A stretch of DNA of 64,000 bases, from positions 1-64,000 of the forward strand of contig RDRZ01000008.1 of the NCBI GenBank assembly GCA_003709165.1, given 5' to 3'. Origin of the DNA: Flavobacteriaceae bacterium PRS1 (lineage in GTDB: Bacteria; Bacteroidota; Bacteroidia; Flavobacteriales; Flavobacteriaceae). Made by a program: the position numbers and the translations under genes. The notes below the pieces were generated by a model. The model ran no database searches and had not been told where the DNA came from. It saw only the letters and a list, made by a program, of their open reading frames with translations. Positions 16,852 to 25,059 of the stretch are shown piece after piece (within the stretch, counting starts at the first letter, position 1; each line of letters opens with the position of its first letter).

Positions 16852-17733
16852 TCACTTTTTTCCGGCTCTAAACAAAAACGCTTTTTCTTCTTTACTCAAA
16901 CTTTCATAACCACTTTTACTTATCTTATCGAGGATAATATCTATTTGTTTCTGTTTATTAAACTCACCAAATTCTTGTTTGGTATGTCCTGCATAACTTT
17001 TCTTCTTGCTTTTATGAACCGTTTTTAAATTAGACCTTTTAGCGTTTGAAAAAAAACTTGAAATACTATCCATAAAACGTTCAAAACCTTTGCCAATATC
17101 TATACCTTTTCGTAATTGAATAGCATAAAAATAACCTAACAAATCGCCACCTAAATGTGCTACATAACCACCACTATTATCGCCAAAAAGTCCAAGAATA
17201 TCCAAAGCAACAAATACAAAGCCAAAATACATGAGCTTAATATTGAATGACACCAAACGCATCTCTTTATGTGGCATATAAGCACATAAAAAAATCAATG
17301 CAGTCCTTACTCCTGCTGAAGCTCCAACTAAATCACCTGCATTGTTTAAAATGTTATTAGAAAACAAGGTATAAACTAACATATAGGATAATCCTCCAAA
17401 TAAAATTCCTAAAAAATAAACATTAAGAGTTAGTTTTACACTAAAGAGGTTTGTAAACGTTCGTCCTACAAAATACAATACAAACACATTAAAAAACAGA
17501 TGCCAAAAATCGATATGTGCAAATCCATATGTAAGGATTGACCAAGGTTTAAAAATATATTCGGAAAAATCTTTAGGTAAGGCTAACCACTTTAGGCTGT
17601 CACTTCTCTCTATACCTTGTGTTTGAAACACAAACCAACCTATAAAATATACTGCTATATTAATTGCAATAATTTTTTCGAAAGCAGTTAAACGCTTTAA
17701 TTTATCTTTTATATCGTAGTTAAGTGAGGACAT
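16852..17733 (-). CDS. Rhomboid family intramembrane serine protease (second of pair)
   Basis: A 293-residue six- to seven-helix membrane protease. The catalytic serine is Ser139 in LVGASAGVRTAL and the catalytic histidine is His193 in GYVAHLGGDLLGY; the L1 loop region (FAHIDFWHLFFNVFVLYFVG) is present. A cytosolic C-terminal tail rich in Lys and Ser follows, including a conserved ending. The start codon lies directly against the stop codon of the upstream rhomboid gene, so the two are translated from one transcript. Substrates are unknown. Confidence 0.93.
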   Translation of the reverse strand: MSSLNYDIKDKLKRLTAFEKIIAINIAVYFIGWFVFQTQGIERSDSLKWLALPKDFSEYIFKPWSILTYGFAHIDFWHLFFNVFVLYFVGRTFTNLFSVKLTLNVYFLGILFGGLSYMLVYTLFSNNILNNAGDLVGASAGVRTALIFLCAYMPHKEMRLVSFNIKLMYFGFVFVALDILGLFGDNSGGYVAHLGGDLLGYFYAIQLRKGIDIGKGFERFMDSISSFFSNAKRSNLKTVHKSKKKSYAGHTKQEFGEFNKQKQIDIILDKISKSGYESLSKEEKAFLFRAGKK

Positions 17734-18486
17734 CTAATTCCAGCGGTATTTATCAAATTGGTCTTTCTTCCAGAAATACATGATTATAAATCCTGTAAGT
17801 GCACCTCCAAGATGAGCTATGTACGCTGTATTACTTGGGCTGAAAAAGGATTGACCTGAAATTGCCGAAATCAAATCTAAAATAATAATTCCAGGAATAA
17901 AATATTTTGCTTTTATAGGAATAGGTAAAAATATAAGCATCAACTTACTCTCTGGAAATAACATACCAAAGGCGACCAAAACCCCCATTATAGCTCCTGA
18001 AGCTCCTACCATTGAAGCATTAAATACACCGAGAAAACTTCGTAGTTCATCTACACCAAGAATTGCTTCCCAACCAGTATTATATTTACCTTCGTTTAAG
18101 GTATTCATAATTGTAGCCTGATCTAATCCATTAGCTATTAAGATATCTATTCCAGAATAAAATTTAAAATAATAGTATCCTAATTGTAATAATGCAGCTC
18201 CGAGACCAGCCGAAATATAAAAAAATATAAATTTCTTTTTCCCAAAGACCTGTTCTACAGCAGTTCCAAACATCCAAAGCGCAAACATATTGAATAAAAT
18301 ATGAGAAAATCCACCATGCATAAACATGTGTGTAATGATTTGCCAAGGTTGGAATAAGTCATTCTTTGGAAAGTACAACGCAAACAAACCATAAAATAAT
18401 TGACCATTTCCAATAGCCATTGTACCAACAAACATAATAACATTAATGATTAATAAATGTTTTACTGTATCTGTAATTCCTCTCAT
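17734..18486 (-). CDS. Rhomboid family intramembrane serine protease (first of pair)
   Basis: A 250-residue rhomboid with both catalytic residues: Ser163 in MVGASGAIMGVL and His225 in AYIAHLGGALTGF. The conserved segment THMFMHGGFSHILFNMFALWMFG is in helix 1 and loop 1. It cleaves single-span membrane proteins within the membrane. It differs from its neighbour downstream in having an extra loop (FYSGIDILIANGLDQ...) between helices 3 and 4. Two different rhomboid genes side by side after mutL is a conserved flavobacterial arrangement. Confidence 0.93.
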   Translation of the reverse strand: MRGITDTVKHLLIINVIMFVGTMAIGNGQLFYGLFALYFPKNDLFQPWQIITHMFMHGGFSHILFNMFALWMFGTAVEQVFGKKKFIFFYISAGLGAALLQLGYYYFKFYSGIDILIANGLDQATIMNTLNEGKYNTGWEAILGVDELRSFLGVFNASMVGASGAIMGVLVAFGMLFPESKLMLIFLPIPIKAKYFIPGIIILDLISAISGQSFFSPSNTAYIAHLGGALTGFIIMYFWKKDQFDKYRWN

Positions 18487-18586
18487 TTTTATGCTGTTCC
18501 GATAGCTATCAGGATTATTTTAGTTATTAATTGATTTACTATGATTTTTTTATAGAATTTTCATTTTGCACTTTGTCTTTGTAAAT

Positions 18587-18601
18587 AGACCTGACAGGTC
18601 T
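18587..18601. repeat. Short palindrome AGACCTGACAGGTCT
   Basis: AGACCT (18587-18592) and AGGTCT (18596-18601) pair around GAC, next to the mutL stop codon. The GACCTGACAGGT core is a recurrent dispersed palindrome in Flavobacteriaceae. No T-run follows on either strand, so a terminator role is weak. Confidence 0.55.
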
Positions 18602-18605
18602 TATT

Positions 18606-20453
18606 TTACATAAATTTTTTATCCAAATCGTCAACACTTATAATAATAAATGTTGGCTTGTTAGTTGGTGAAATGCTTGCTTCTTTACAAGCAAATAAAC
18701 GATTTACCAAATGTTCTTGTTCTGGAATTGTAAGTTGCTGTCCTGTTTTAATCGCTAAACTTTTTGCTAAAGATTTTGCTAACAAATCCGTTTGGCTAAA
18801 ATTACTATCTGGTACTTCGTTTTCTACATCATTTATTAATTGCTCTAATACTAAAGACACATTAGCATCACTTACACTAACAGGAACTCCTGATAACTCT
18901 ACTGTACTATCTTTAAATTTTGAAAACACAAATCCCGTTTGCTCTAATTGTTCTTTAAGACTTTGCAATATGGTGATTTCGGTATTAGAAAATTCTAATT
19001 GCAAAGGAAATAATAACTGCTGACTTACAGCTTCCTTAACTGTTATATGTTGTAAAAAATCTTCATACAACACACGCTGATGTGCTCGGTTTTGATTGAC
19101 AACCAACATACCGGATTTAATAGTATTTACAATATACTTATTGTGTAACTGAAATGTTTTTTGTGTTTTTTCAGTACTATTTTCATCAAATATTGACCCT
19201 GTAACTTCTTCGCTTTCAAACTGTACTTCTGAAAAATCTTGTTGCGTAAAATTACTCTTTGATTCTAAACCTATATACAAACTTTCCCAGTTGGCAACCG
19301 CTTCTTTTTTATAAGATTGCTGAAAATTTTTAGAAGCCCTTTCATCTATAAAAGGATTAAAATTTCTATCGACTTCAATATTAGGATTTGTGGCTTCCTT
19401 ATTTTTATAGCCATAAGGTGTATCCATATTAGTGTTGCTGTTAAAATCTAAAACTGGTGCAATATTAAACTGTCCAAGGCTATGTTTTACTGCAGAACGC
19501 AATAGTGCATATAGCGTATGTTCGTCTTCAAACTTTATTTCGGTTTTCGTAGGGTGAATATTAATATCTATCGTTTTCGGATCGACTTCGAGATACAAAA
19601 AATAACTCGCATGAGTGCCTTCTCTTAAAATACCATCGAAAGCTGAATTTATAGCATGATTTAGATAGGCACTTTTTATAAAACGATGATTTACAAAAAA
19701 GAATTGCTCACCACGTGTTTTTTTTGCAAATTCGGGTTTACCAACAAAGCCAGATATTTTTAATACTTCGGTATTTTCATCAACAGGAACCAGTTTTTCG
19801 TTGGTTTTTCCACCAAAAACAGCAACAATACGTTGTCTGCGATTGCTTTCAAACAAATTAAATAGTTCACTTCCGTTGTTATACATCGAAAAATTAATAT
19901 CAGGATGTGCCAAAACGATACGATGAAACTCATCTATAATATGTCTGGTTTCAACCGTATTGGATTTTAGAAAATTACGACGTGCAGGAATGTTAAAAAA
20001 GAGGTTTTTTACAGCTACCGAAGTGCCTTTTGGAGTTACAATGACCTCTTGAGATACAACTTCGCTGCCTTCAATTTTAATTTGAACGCCAATATCGTCT
20101 AACTCTTGTTTGGTTTTTAATTCTACATGAGCAATAGCTGCAATACTTGCGAGAGCTTCACCACGAAATCCTTTGGTATGCAGATTGAATAAGTCCTCCG
20201 CATTACGAATTTTTGAAGTTGAATGGCGTTCAAAACTCAATCTGGCATCTGTAACACTCATCCCATTTCCATCATCAATCACCTGAACTAATGTTTTACC
20301 AGCATCTTTAATAATCAGTTTTATGGTTGTTGCTTCCGCATCAATAGCATTTTCCAGCAACTCTTTAACTACCGAAGCTGGTCGTTGTACAACTTCGCCG
20401 GCAGCAATTTGATTAGCCACATGGTCTGGTAATAATTGTATGATATCTGCCAT
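18606..20453 (-). CDS. mutL: DNA mismatch repair protein MutL
   Basis: A 615-residue GHKL ATPase that couples MutS mismatch recognition to strand removal. The N-terminal ATPase has motifs KELLENAIDAEAT, VIDDGNGMS and HTKGFRGEALASIAA, followed by the transducer domain (IHPTKTEIKFEDEHTLYALL). A long variable linker runs from about residue 340 to 430. The C-terminal dimerisation domain includes VVNQNRAHQRVLYEDFL and ends with the conserved segment RLFACKEASISPTNKPTF. The start at 20453 directly precedes the stop of the small membrane protein gene upstream, indicating one transcript. Confidence 0.96.
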   Translation of the reverse strand: MADIIQLLPDHVANQIAAGEVVQRPASVVKELLENAIDAEATTIKLIIKDAGKTLVQVIDDGNGMSVTDARLSFERHSTSKIRNAEDLFNLHTKGFRGEALASIAAIAHVELKTKQELDDIGVQIKIEGSEVVSQEVIVTPKGTSVAVKNLFFNIPARRNFLKSNTVETRHIIDEFHRIVLAHPDINFSMYNNGSELFNLFESNRRQRIVAVFGGKTNEKLVPVDENTEVLKISGFVGKPEFAKKTRGEQFFFVNHRFIKSAYLNHAINSAFDGILREGTHASYFLYLEVDPKTIDINIHPTKTEIKFEDEHTLYALLRSAVKHSLGQFNIAPVLDFNSNTNMDTPYGYKNKEATNPNIEVDRNFNPFIDERASKNFQQSYKKEAVANWESLYIGLESKSNFTQQDFSEVQFESEEVTGSIFDENSTEKTQKTFQLHNKYIVNTIKSGMLVVNQNRAHQRVLYEDFLQHITVKEAVSQQLLFPLQLEFSNTEITILQSLKEQLEQTGFVFSKFKDSTVELSGVPVSVSDANVSLVLEQLINDVENEVPDSNFSQTDLLAKSLAKSLAIKTGQQLTIPEQEHLVNRLFACKEASISPTNKPTFIIISVDDLDKKFM

Positions 20454-20744
20454 TTATTTTTTAGGGAGAAAAATAGATAAATCGAAATCTATGATGAATA
20501 AAAAAATTAAAAGCAATATGGCGATGATGATTAATATTCTTTTGTTAACCTCACGATCTGGCGATGCTTTTAGATCGTCTAAAGCATTGTTGATTTTAGT
20601 TTTTAAGCCTGAATTATTACCAATTGTTTTGCGATAATCATCAAATTTGTGCTTAATTTCAAATGGGTTTCCTTCTCCTTTACCATCAAAAAGGCGAGGT
20701 GTGTAACTATATTTTTTGTTTTTGCGTAATTTAAAAATTCCCAT
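20454..20744 (-). CDS. Small tail-anchored membrane protein, unknown function
   Basis: A 96-residue protein: a basic N-terminus with KLRKNKKYSYTPRLFDGKGEG, a charged middle, and one hydrophobic helix near the C-terminus (ILIIIAILLLIFLFIIDF). This predicts a protein anchored by its C-terminal end with most of it in the cytosol. The neighbouring 77-residue protein shares the K-N-K-K-[FY]-x-Y start and the C-terminal anchor and is likely a distant paralogue. Homologues next to ribH are sometimes labelled riboflavin synthase subunit beta, a label that nothing in the sequence supports. Confidence 0.82.
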   Translation of the reverse strand: MGIFKLRKNKKYSYTPRLFDGKGEGNPFEIKHKFDDYRKTIGNNSGLKTKINNALDDLKASPDREVNKRILIIIAILLLIFLFIIDFDLSIFLPKK

Positions 20745-20769
20745 TTTTCTTTTCTTAAAATTATCTGGA

Positions 20770-21003
20770 TTAAAAATTCAATATGTACATACCAATCAAT
20801 AATAATACCAAGATAATAATCAGCATTCGCATAGAAATCCCTTTTACTATTCCTCCTCTATTTGTATTTACTTTTCGAACTCTTTTCCATTTCGAAACAA
20901 ATTCGTTATCGCTAAAAACAGTATCTAAATTGGCATTTGTTTCATTTTCTTTAGAGAATCTGACTTTGTAGTTAAATTTTTTATTCTTGTGTTGCTTTAA
21001 CAA
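20770..21003 (-). CDS. Small tail-anchored membrane protein, paralogue of its neighbour
   Basis: A 77-residue protein: KQHKNKKFNYKVRFSKE at the start, a basic middle (KWKRVRKVNTNRGGIVKG), and a C-terminal transmembrane helix (MLIIILVLLLIGMYIL). It has the same plan as the next gene downstream, 25 bases away. No function is known. The pair sits between ribH and mutL and may be co-transcribed with mutL. Confidence 0.75.
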   Translation of the reverse strand: MLKQHKNKKFNYKVRFSKENETNANLDTVFSDNEFVSKWKRVRKVNTNRGGIVKGISMRMLIIILVLLLIGMYILNF

Positions 21004-21353
21004 AGTATAGGTATTATTTATACCTATTTAACTATAAAATAACTCATATAAATCACTTTTTTTTCACTTAAAATTTGTTAAAAAAAGAAACCGTAACTAT
21101 GCTATGCTTTAGTTTGTTGCCTCTTTTAAGCAAAAAAGAATTCAACTTATTTATGACTCATTTTATAGTTAAATTGGTATTGAATTCAAAAATACTCAAA
21201 ATACAATAAACTAATGCTTTGAAAATGCCAAAAATTGTTAACAAAATTCTTGTGAAGAAATTATAAAAATTCAAGTACAAATATCAAATGACAAATTCCA
21301 AAATTCAAATATCAAAATACTGAAGGCTTCTTTACTGTAGACTGAAGACTACC
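21004..21353. other. Non-coding gap with inverted-repeat element
   Basis: No gene is visible. The gap holds the 161-bp element bounded by the inverted repeat 21020-21040/21160-21180, a small hairpin ATAGGTAT...ATACCTAT at 21007-21028, and a run of AAATATCAAATGACAAATTCC-like simple sequence before the ribH stop codon. Confidence 0.6.
21020..21180. repeat. 161-bp element with 21-bp terminal inverted repeats
   Basis: 21020-21040 (ATACCTATTTAACTATAAAAT) and 21160-21180 are inverted copies with a single mismatch. The similarity continues weakly inward (AACTCATA against TGAGTCATA). There is no open reading frame inside. This is the shape of a miniature inverted-repeat element or of a long structured leader. 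No clear target-site duplication was seen, so mobility is not shown. Confidence 0.6.
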
Positions 21354-21836
21354 TTACTGCTTACTGAGTAAAGCCATTTTAATGGCAGCAATAGCAGCTT
21401 CTATTCCTTTGTTACCGTGTTTACCACCAGAACGATCAGTGGCTTGTTGTAAATTATTATCGGTTAATACACAAAAAATAACTGGAGTGTCATGCAGTAC
21501 ATTTAGGTCTTTTATACCTTGCGAAACAGCTTCACATACAAAATCGAAATGTTTGGTTTCTCCTTGTACAACACTTCCAATAGCAATAACGGCATCCACA
21601 TTTTGTTCTTGCATTTTCTTGCAGCCATAAATGAGTTCGAAACTTCCAGGAACGTTCCAACGTGTAATATTCAAATCGGAAACACCACAATCTATTAACG
21701 CATCATAAGCACCTCGAAATAATCCTTCGGTAATGGTATCGTTCCATTCAGAAACAACAAACCCAAACCGAAAGTCTTTCGCATTTGGGATTGTTGCTTT
21801 ATCATAATCTGACAAATTTTTATCAACGGTTGCCAT
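21354..21836 (-). CDS. ribH: 6,7-dimethyl-8-ribityllumazine synthase
   Basis: A 160-residue enzyme that condenses 5-amino-6-ribitylaminouracil with 3,4-dihydroxy-2-butanone 4-phosphate in riboflavin synthesis; it usually assembles as a 60-mer or pentamer. Motifs are FRFGFVVSEWNDTIT, WNVPGSFELIYGCKKM, VIAIGSVVQGETKHFDFVCEAV (with the catalytic His) and the nucleotide-like segment DNNLQQATDRSGGKHGNKG. Length is normal. It follows the TPR membrane protein gene by 6 bases on the minus strand. Confidence 0.96.
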   Translation of the reverse strand: MATVDKNLSDYDKATIPNAKDFRFGFVVSEWNDTITEGLFRGAYDALIDCGVSDLNITRWNVPGSFELIYGCKKMQEQNVDAVIAIGSVVQGETKHFDFVCEAVSQGIKDLNVLHDTPVIFCVLTDNNLQQATDRSGGKHGNKGIEAAIAAIKMALLSKQ

Positions 21837-21842
21837 AAATTT

Positions 21843-22610
21843 TTAATTACTAGCTGCTTGTGCTTTTCCTATAAATACATCTATAATAGTTGCATCGGTA
21901 GCATTAGGAAATTCTTCTTTTATACGTGTAAAATATTGTAATGCTTTATCGTTTAGTCCCAATTGCATTGCGATATTACCAGCTTTATACAAATACATTG
22001 GTGTTGTATAATTATTGGTTTGCATTTTAGCTGCTTTAACATAGTAATCTAAAGCATCTTCTGGTTGGTTTAGTTGAACAAAAGCATCACCTATTCCACC
22101 TTTAGCAATAGGTCCTAATGTTTCATCATCACTAGAAAAATTGCTTAAATAAGTAATTGCGTTTTGGTAATCCTGCATATTTAAATAAGCCATTCCAGCG
22201 TAATAATTTGCCAAGTTAGCTGCGTTAGTACCTTTATACTCTTCAATAATATCTAACATACCAAACTTTCCTTCACCACCATTTAAAGCTAAAGTAAATA
22301 GTGAATCTTTTTCAGTTCTATTTACGGCTTGGTCAAAGTACTGTTGTGCTTTAAACATATCGTTCATGGCTTCACTCTCTTTAGGTTCCTGAATAAATTT
22401 ACTAAATCCTAAATATCCTAAAACTATTACAGTAGCTATGCCAACAAAAATAAAAATATATTTTTGGTTTTTAGCAACCCATTCTTCAGTTTTAGAAGCT
22501 CCTTCATCTAAAGTTTTAAATACGCCTGCAGTTGCTGATTCTTGTTCTAATAATTCCGCTTTATCAGCTTTCGTTTTTGGTTTGTAACCTCTTTTCTTAT
22601 AAGTTGCCAT
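21843..22610 (-). CDS. TPR membrane protein (YfgM-like)
   Basis: I use the ATG at 22610 (MATYKKRGYKPKTKADKAE) instead of the one 24 bases upstream because that start is the conserved one in Bacteroidota. The 255-residue product has a basic N-terminus, one transmembrane helix at about 45-62 (KYIFIFVGIATVIVLGYLGF) and a periplasmic TPR region: YYAGMAYLNMQDYQNAITYL, KGGIGDAFVQLNQPEDALDYY, YKAGNIAMQLGLNDKALQYF. The plan resembles YfgM, an ancillary protein of the translocon and periplasmic chaperones, but equivalence is not established. It is divergent from recF. Confidence 0.85.
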   Translation of the reverse strand: MATYKKRGYKPKTKADKAELLEQESATAGVFKTLDEGASKTEEWVAKNQKYIFIFVGIATVIVLGYLGFSKFIQEPKESEAMNDMFKAQQYFDQAVNRTEKDSLFTLALNGGEGKFGMLDIIEEYKGTNAANLANYYAGMAYLNMQDYQNAITYLSNFSSDDETLGPIAKGGIGDAFVQLNQPEDALDYYVKAAKMQTNNYTTPMYLYKAGNIAMQLGLNDKALQYFTRIKEEFPNATDATIIDVFIGKAQAASN

Positions 22611-22747
22611 ATGTACTATATTAATGCGCCGCAAAAATAAAATTTTTATTGGTATAAAAAAGGGTATTTATTTGTTATTTTTCAATAATTTGCAAGTCCT
22701 TTCGAAACAATATGAAAGTTTCATTCTTTTAATTACTCGGAATTTTT

Positions 22748-23851
22748 ATGATTTTAAAAACTTTGTCATTACTTAATTACAAGAATTTTGACAGTCAAAC
22801 ATTTCAGTTTGATAGTAAAATAAACTGTTTTGTTGGGCCAAATGGTGTAGGGAAAACCAATGTTTTAGATGCCATTTATCATCTTTCATTCGGAAAAAGT
22901 TATTTTAACCCTGTTTCGTCACAAAATATAAAACACAATGCCGATTTTTTTGTAATTGATGGCTTGTATAACAAAGATGAACGAGATGAAAAGATAATAG
23001 TTGCTCTAAAAAAAGGTCAGAAAAAAACCTTAAAACGAAACGGAAAACTTTACAACCGTTTTAGTGACCATATTGGTTTTTTACCATTGGTTATCATATC
23101 TCCGGCTGATCGCGATTTAATAACAGAAGGAAGCGATACACGTCGTAAATTTATAGATGGTGTTATTTCACAAGGTGACAAAGTGTATTTGAATGATTTA
23201 ATAAAGTACAATAAAGTGATTTCGCAACGTAATGCGTTACTTAAATATTTTGCACTTAATGCTACTTTTAACGCTGATACTTTAGAGATTTACAATCACC
23301 AACTTACTGAACTTGGTAGTAAGATTTTTGAAAAACGTGATGCGTTTTTAAAAGAATTCATTCCTATTTTTAAAGAACGTTACAAAGTAATAAGCAACAA
23401 TAATGAAGAAGTAAATTTGATATATAAAAGTGACTTGTTTAAAGACAGCCTTAATAATCTTTTAGTAAAGACTCTTAAAAAAGACAGAGCTTTACAGTTT
23501 ACAAGTGTAGGTGTACATAAAGATGATTTAAGTTTTAAGATCGAGCAGTATTCTATTAAAAAATTTGGAAGTCAAGGACAGCAAAAATCGTTTTTAATAG
23601 CCCTTAAATTGGCTCAGTTCGATTTCATAAAATCGCATAGTGGTGTAAACCCTATTTTATTGTTAGATGATATTTTTGATAAATTAGATGAGCAACGTGT
23701 AGTACAAATCATAACTTTAGTAGAAAATGAAAATTTTGGGCAGCTTTTTATAACAGATACACATCCAGAACGTACCGAACAAATTATAAAAAATACACAC
23801 CAAACCTATCAGATTTTTAATCTTGACGAAAGTGTAATGGCAGAAGGTTAA
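22748..23851 (+). CDS. recF: DNA replication and repair protein RecF
   Basis: A 367-residue SMC-like ATPase that helps load RecA at gapped DNA. Walker [10 protein letters not shown] is at residues 30-38, preceded by [14 protein letters not shown]. The segment [24 protein letters not shown] is typical. The signature motif is [18 protein letters not shown], and Walker B is [12 protein letters not shown] followed by the D-loop. Length matches the family. The next gene, DUF721, starts 33 bases later, a frequent pairing. Confidence 0.96.
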   Translation: MILKTLSLLNYKNFDSQTFQFDSKINCFVGPNGVGKTNVLDAIYHLSFGKSYFNPVSSQNIKHNADFFVIDGLYNKDERDEKIIVALKKGQKKTLKRNGKLYNRFSDHIGFLPLVIISPADRDLITEGSDTRRKFIDGVISQGDKVYLNDLIKYNKVISQRNALLKYFALNATFNADTLEIYNHQLTELGSKIFEKRDAFLKEFIPIFKERYKVISNNNEEVNLIYKSDLFKDSLNNLLVKTLKKDRALQFTSVGVHKDDLSFKIEQYSIKKFGSQGQQKSFLIALKLAQFDFIKSHSGVNPILLLDDIFDKLDEQRVVQIITLVENENFGQLFITDTHPERTEQIIKNTHQTYQIFNLDESVMAEG

Positions 23852-23884
23852 GTACAAAATGAATAGAATAGTTAATTTACAATC

Positions 23885-24181
23885 ATGAACAAACGTCATA
23901 ACGAACATATAAGTTTAAAAGATGCTCTTAAAGATTTTGTAGAAACAAATAACTTACAAAAAGGTTTAGACAAAATTGAAGTTCAAAAGCTTTGGGTAAA
24001 ACTAATGGGTAATGGTGTAAACAGCTACACAACTTCTGTACAATTAAATAATCACACCTTATACGTGCAATTAAGTTCTTCGGCACTTCGGGAAGAATTA
24101 AGTTACGGCAAAGAAAAAATTATAATCATGCTAAATGAAGCCTTTGGAAAAGAGTTGATTAAAAAATTGGTGTTGCGTTAA
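23885..24181 (+). CDS. DUF721 family protein (DciA-like)
   Basis: A 98-residue protein of the DUF721 family: LKDALKDFVETNNLQKGLDKI, then VQKLWVKLMGNGVNSYTTSV, LYVQLSSSALREELSYGKEKIIIMLNEAFG. Related proteins (DciA) load the replicative helicase in bacteria without DnaC. The KH-like core is present but the extra N-terminal part of well-studied DciA proteins is missing, so the same role is only probable. Location after recF supports a DNA-replication function. Confidence 0.85.
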   Translation: MNKRHNEHISLKDALKDFVETNNLQKGLDKIEVQKLWVKLMGNGVNSYTTSVQLNNHTLYVQLSSSALREELSYGKEKIIIMLNEAFGKELIKKLVLR

Positions 24182-24274
24182 ATTAACGCAATTATAAAAA
24201 TAAAACCCTCAACCTTTATATACAACAAAAAACATATAAGTTATAAAAAATGAGATAGTTATACAATTTAACAG

Positions 24275-24282
24275 TATCTTTG
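24275..24282 (+). promoter_or_regulatory. Probable -7 box (TATCTTTG) of the cold-shock gene
   Basis: TATCTTTG is a perfect TAnnTTTG match, 26 bases before the csp start codon, in a short AT-rich leader. No clear TTG -33 element was seen at the usual distance, which is common in this phylum. Confidence 0.55.
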
Positions 24283-24308
24283 CCACTTATTAATTAAATA
24301 TTTTAACA

Positions 24309-24500
24309 ATGAGTAAAGGTACCGTAAAATTCTTCAATGATTCTAAAGGTTATGGATTCATTACTGAAGAAGGAGCAGACAAAGACCACTTTGTACACAT
24401 TTCTGGATTAATCGACGAAATTCGTGAAGGCGATGAAGTTGAATTTGATCTACAGGAAGGACAAAAAGGATTAAACGCAGTAAATGTAAAAGTAATTTAA
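24309..24500 (+). CDS. Cold-shock domain protein
   Basis: A 63-residue single cold-shock domain: MSKGTVKFFNDSKGYGFIT with RNP1 (KGYGFIT, residues 13-19) and DHFVHIS with RNP2 (HFVHI from residue 27). It binds single-stranded RNA and DNA and acts as an RNA chaperone. It is a monocistronic gene with its own -7 box and ends before a strong palindromic terminator. Which of several csp paralogues it corresponds to cannot be told. Confidence 0.95.
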   Translation: MSKGTVKFFNDSKGYGFITEEGADKDHFVHISGLIDEIREGDEVEFDLQEGQKGLNAVNVKVI

Positions 24501-24531
24501 TATATACTTAGTTAACTTCTTTGAAACAAAA

Positions 24532-24565
24532 AACCTGCAATATTAATATTGCAGGTTTTTTTTAT
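24532..24565. terminator. Bidirectional terminator between csp and ndk
   Basis: AACCTGCAATATT (24532-24544) and AATATTGCAGGTT (24545-24557) form a perfect 26-base palindrome, preceded by AAAA and followed by TTTTTTT. It serves the convergent genes csp (plus) and ndk (minus). Confidence 0.88.
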
Positions 24566-24588
24566 TTTTATTATTAATTCTACCTAAA

Positions 24589-25008
24589 CTAAAATTGTTC
24601 TCTTCCTGAAAAATGAAATGCACTTTCAATAGCAGCATTATCATCGCTATCACTACCATGTACTGCATTTTCACTAATTGAAGCAGCATACTGTTTACGT
24701 ATGGTTCCTTCAGCAGCTTCTGCAGGATTTGTAGCTCCAATTAAAGTTCTAAAGTCTTCTACTGCATTATCTTTTTCTAAAATGGCTGCAACAATAGGTC
24801 CTCGTGTCATATACTCTACTAACTCTTCATAAAAAGGACGCTCGTTATGAACCTCATAAAATGTTTCGGCATCAGCTTTAGTCATCTGAATTAGTTTTAA
24901 AGTTACAATTTTAAATCCTGAAGCAGTAATTTTTTCTAATATTCCACCAATGTATCCTTTTTCAACCGCATCCGGTTTAAGCATTATAAATGTTCTGTTT
25001 GTTGCCAT
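24589..25008 (-). CDS. ndk: Nucleoside diphosphate kinase
   Basis: A 139-residue enzyme that moves the gamma phosphate between nucleoside triphosphates and diphosphates. The start [19 protein letters not shown] is typical. The phosphorylated histidine is His117 in [20 protein letters not shown], and [19 protein letters not shown] is the nucleotide-binding loop. Length and motifs are complete. It converges with csp and shares its terminator. Confidence 0.97.
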   Translation of the reverse strand: MATNRTFIMLKPDAVEKGYIGGILEKITASGFKIVTLKLIQMTKADAETFYEVHNERPFYEELVEYMTRGPIVAAILEKDNAVEDFRTLIGATNPAEAAEGTIRKQYAASISENAVHGSDSDDNAAIESAFHFSGREQF

Positions 25009-25059
25009 GTTTTATTTAAATTTTCGTGCAAAAATACAGTTTTTTGACTTATTTACACG

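Noticed and set aside
20454-20744. Riboflavin synthase subunit beta
   Set aside because: The 96-residue tail-anchored protein has no lumazine or riboflavin synthase motif; true lumazine synthase is the separate ribH gene.
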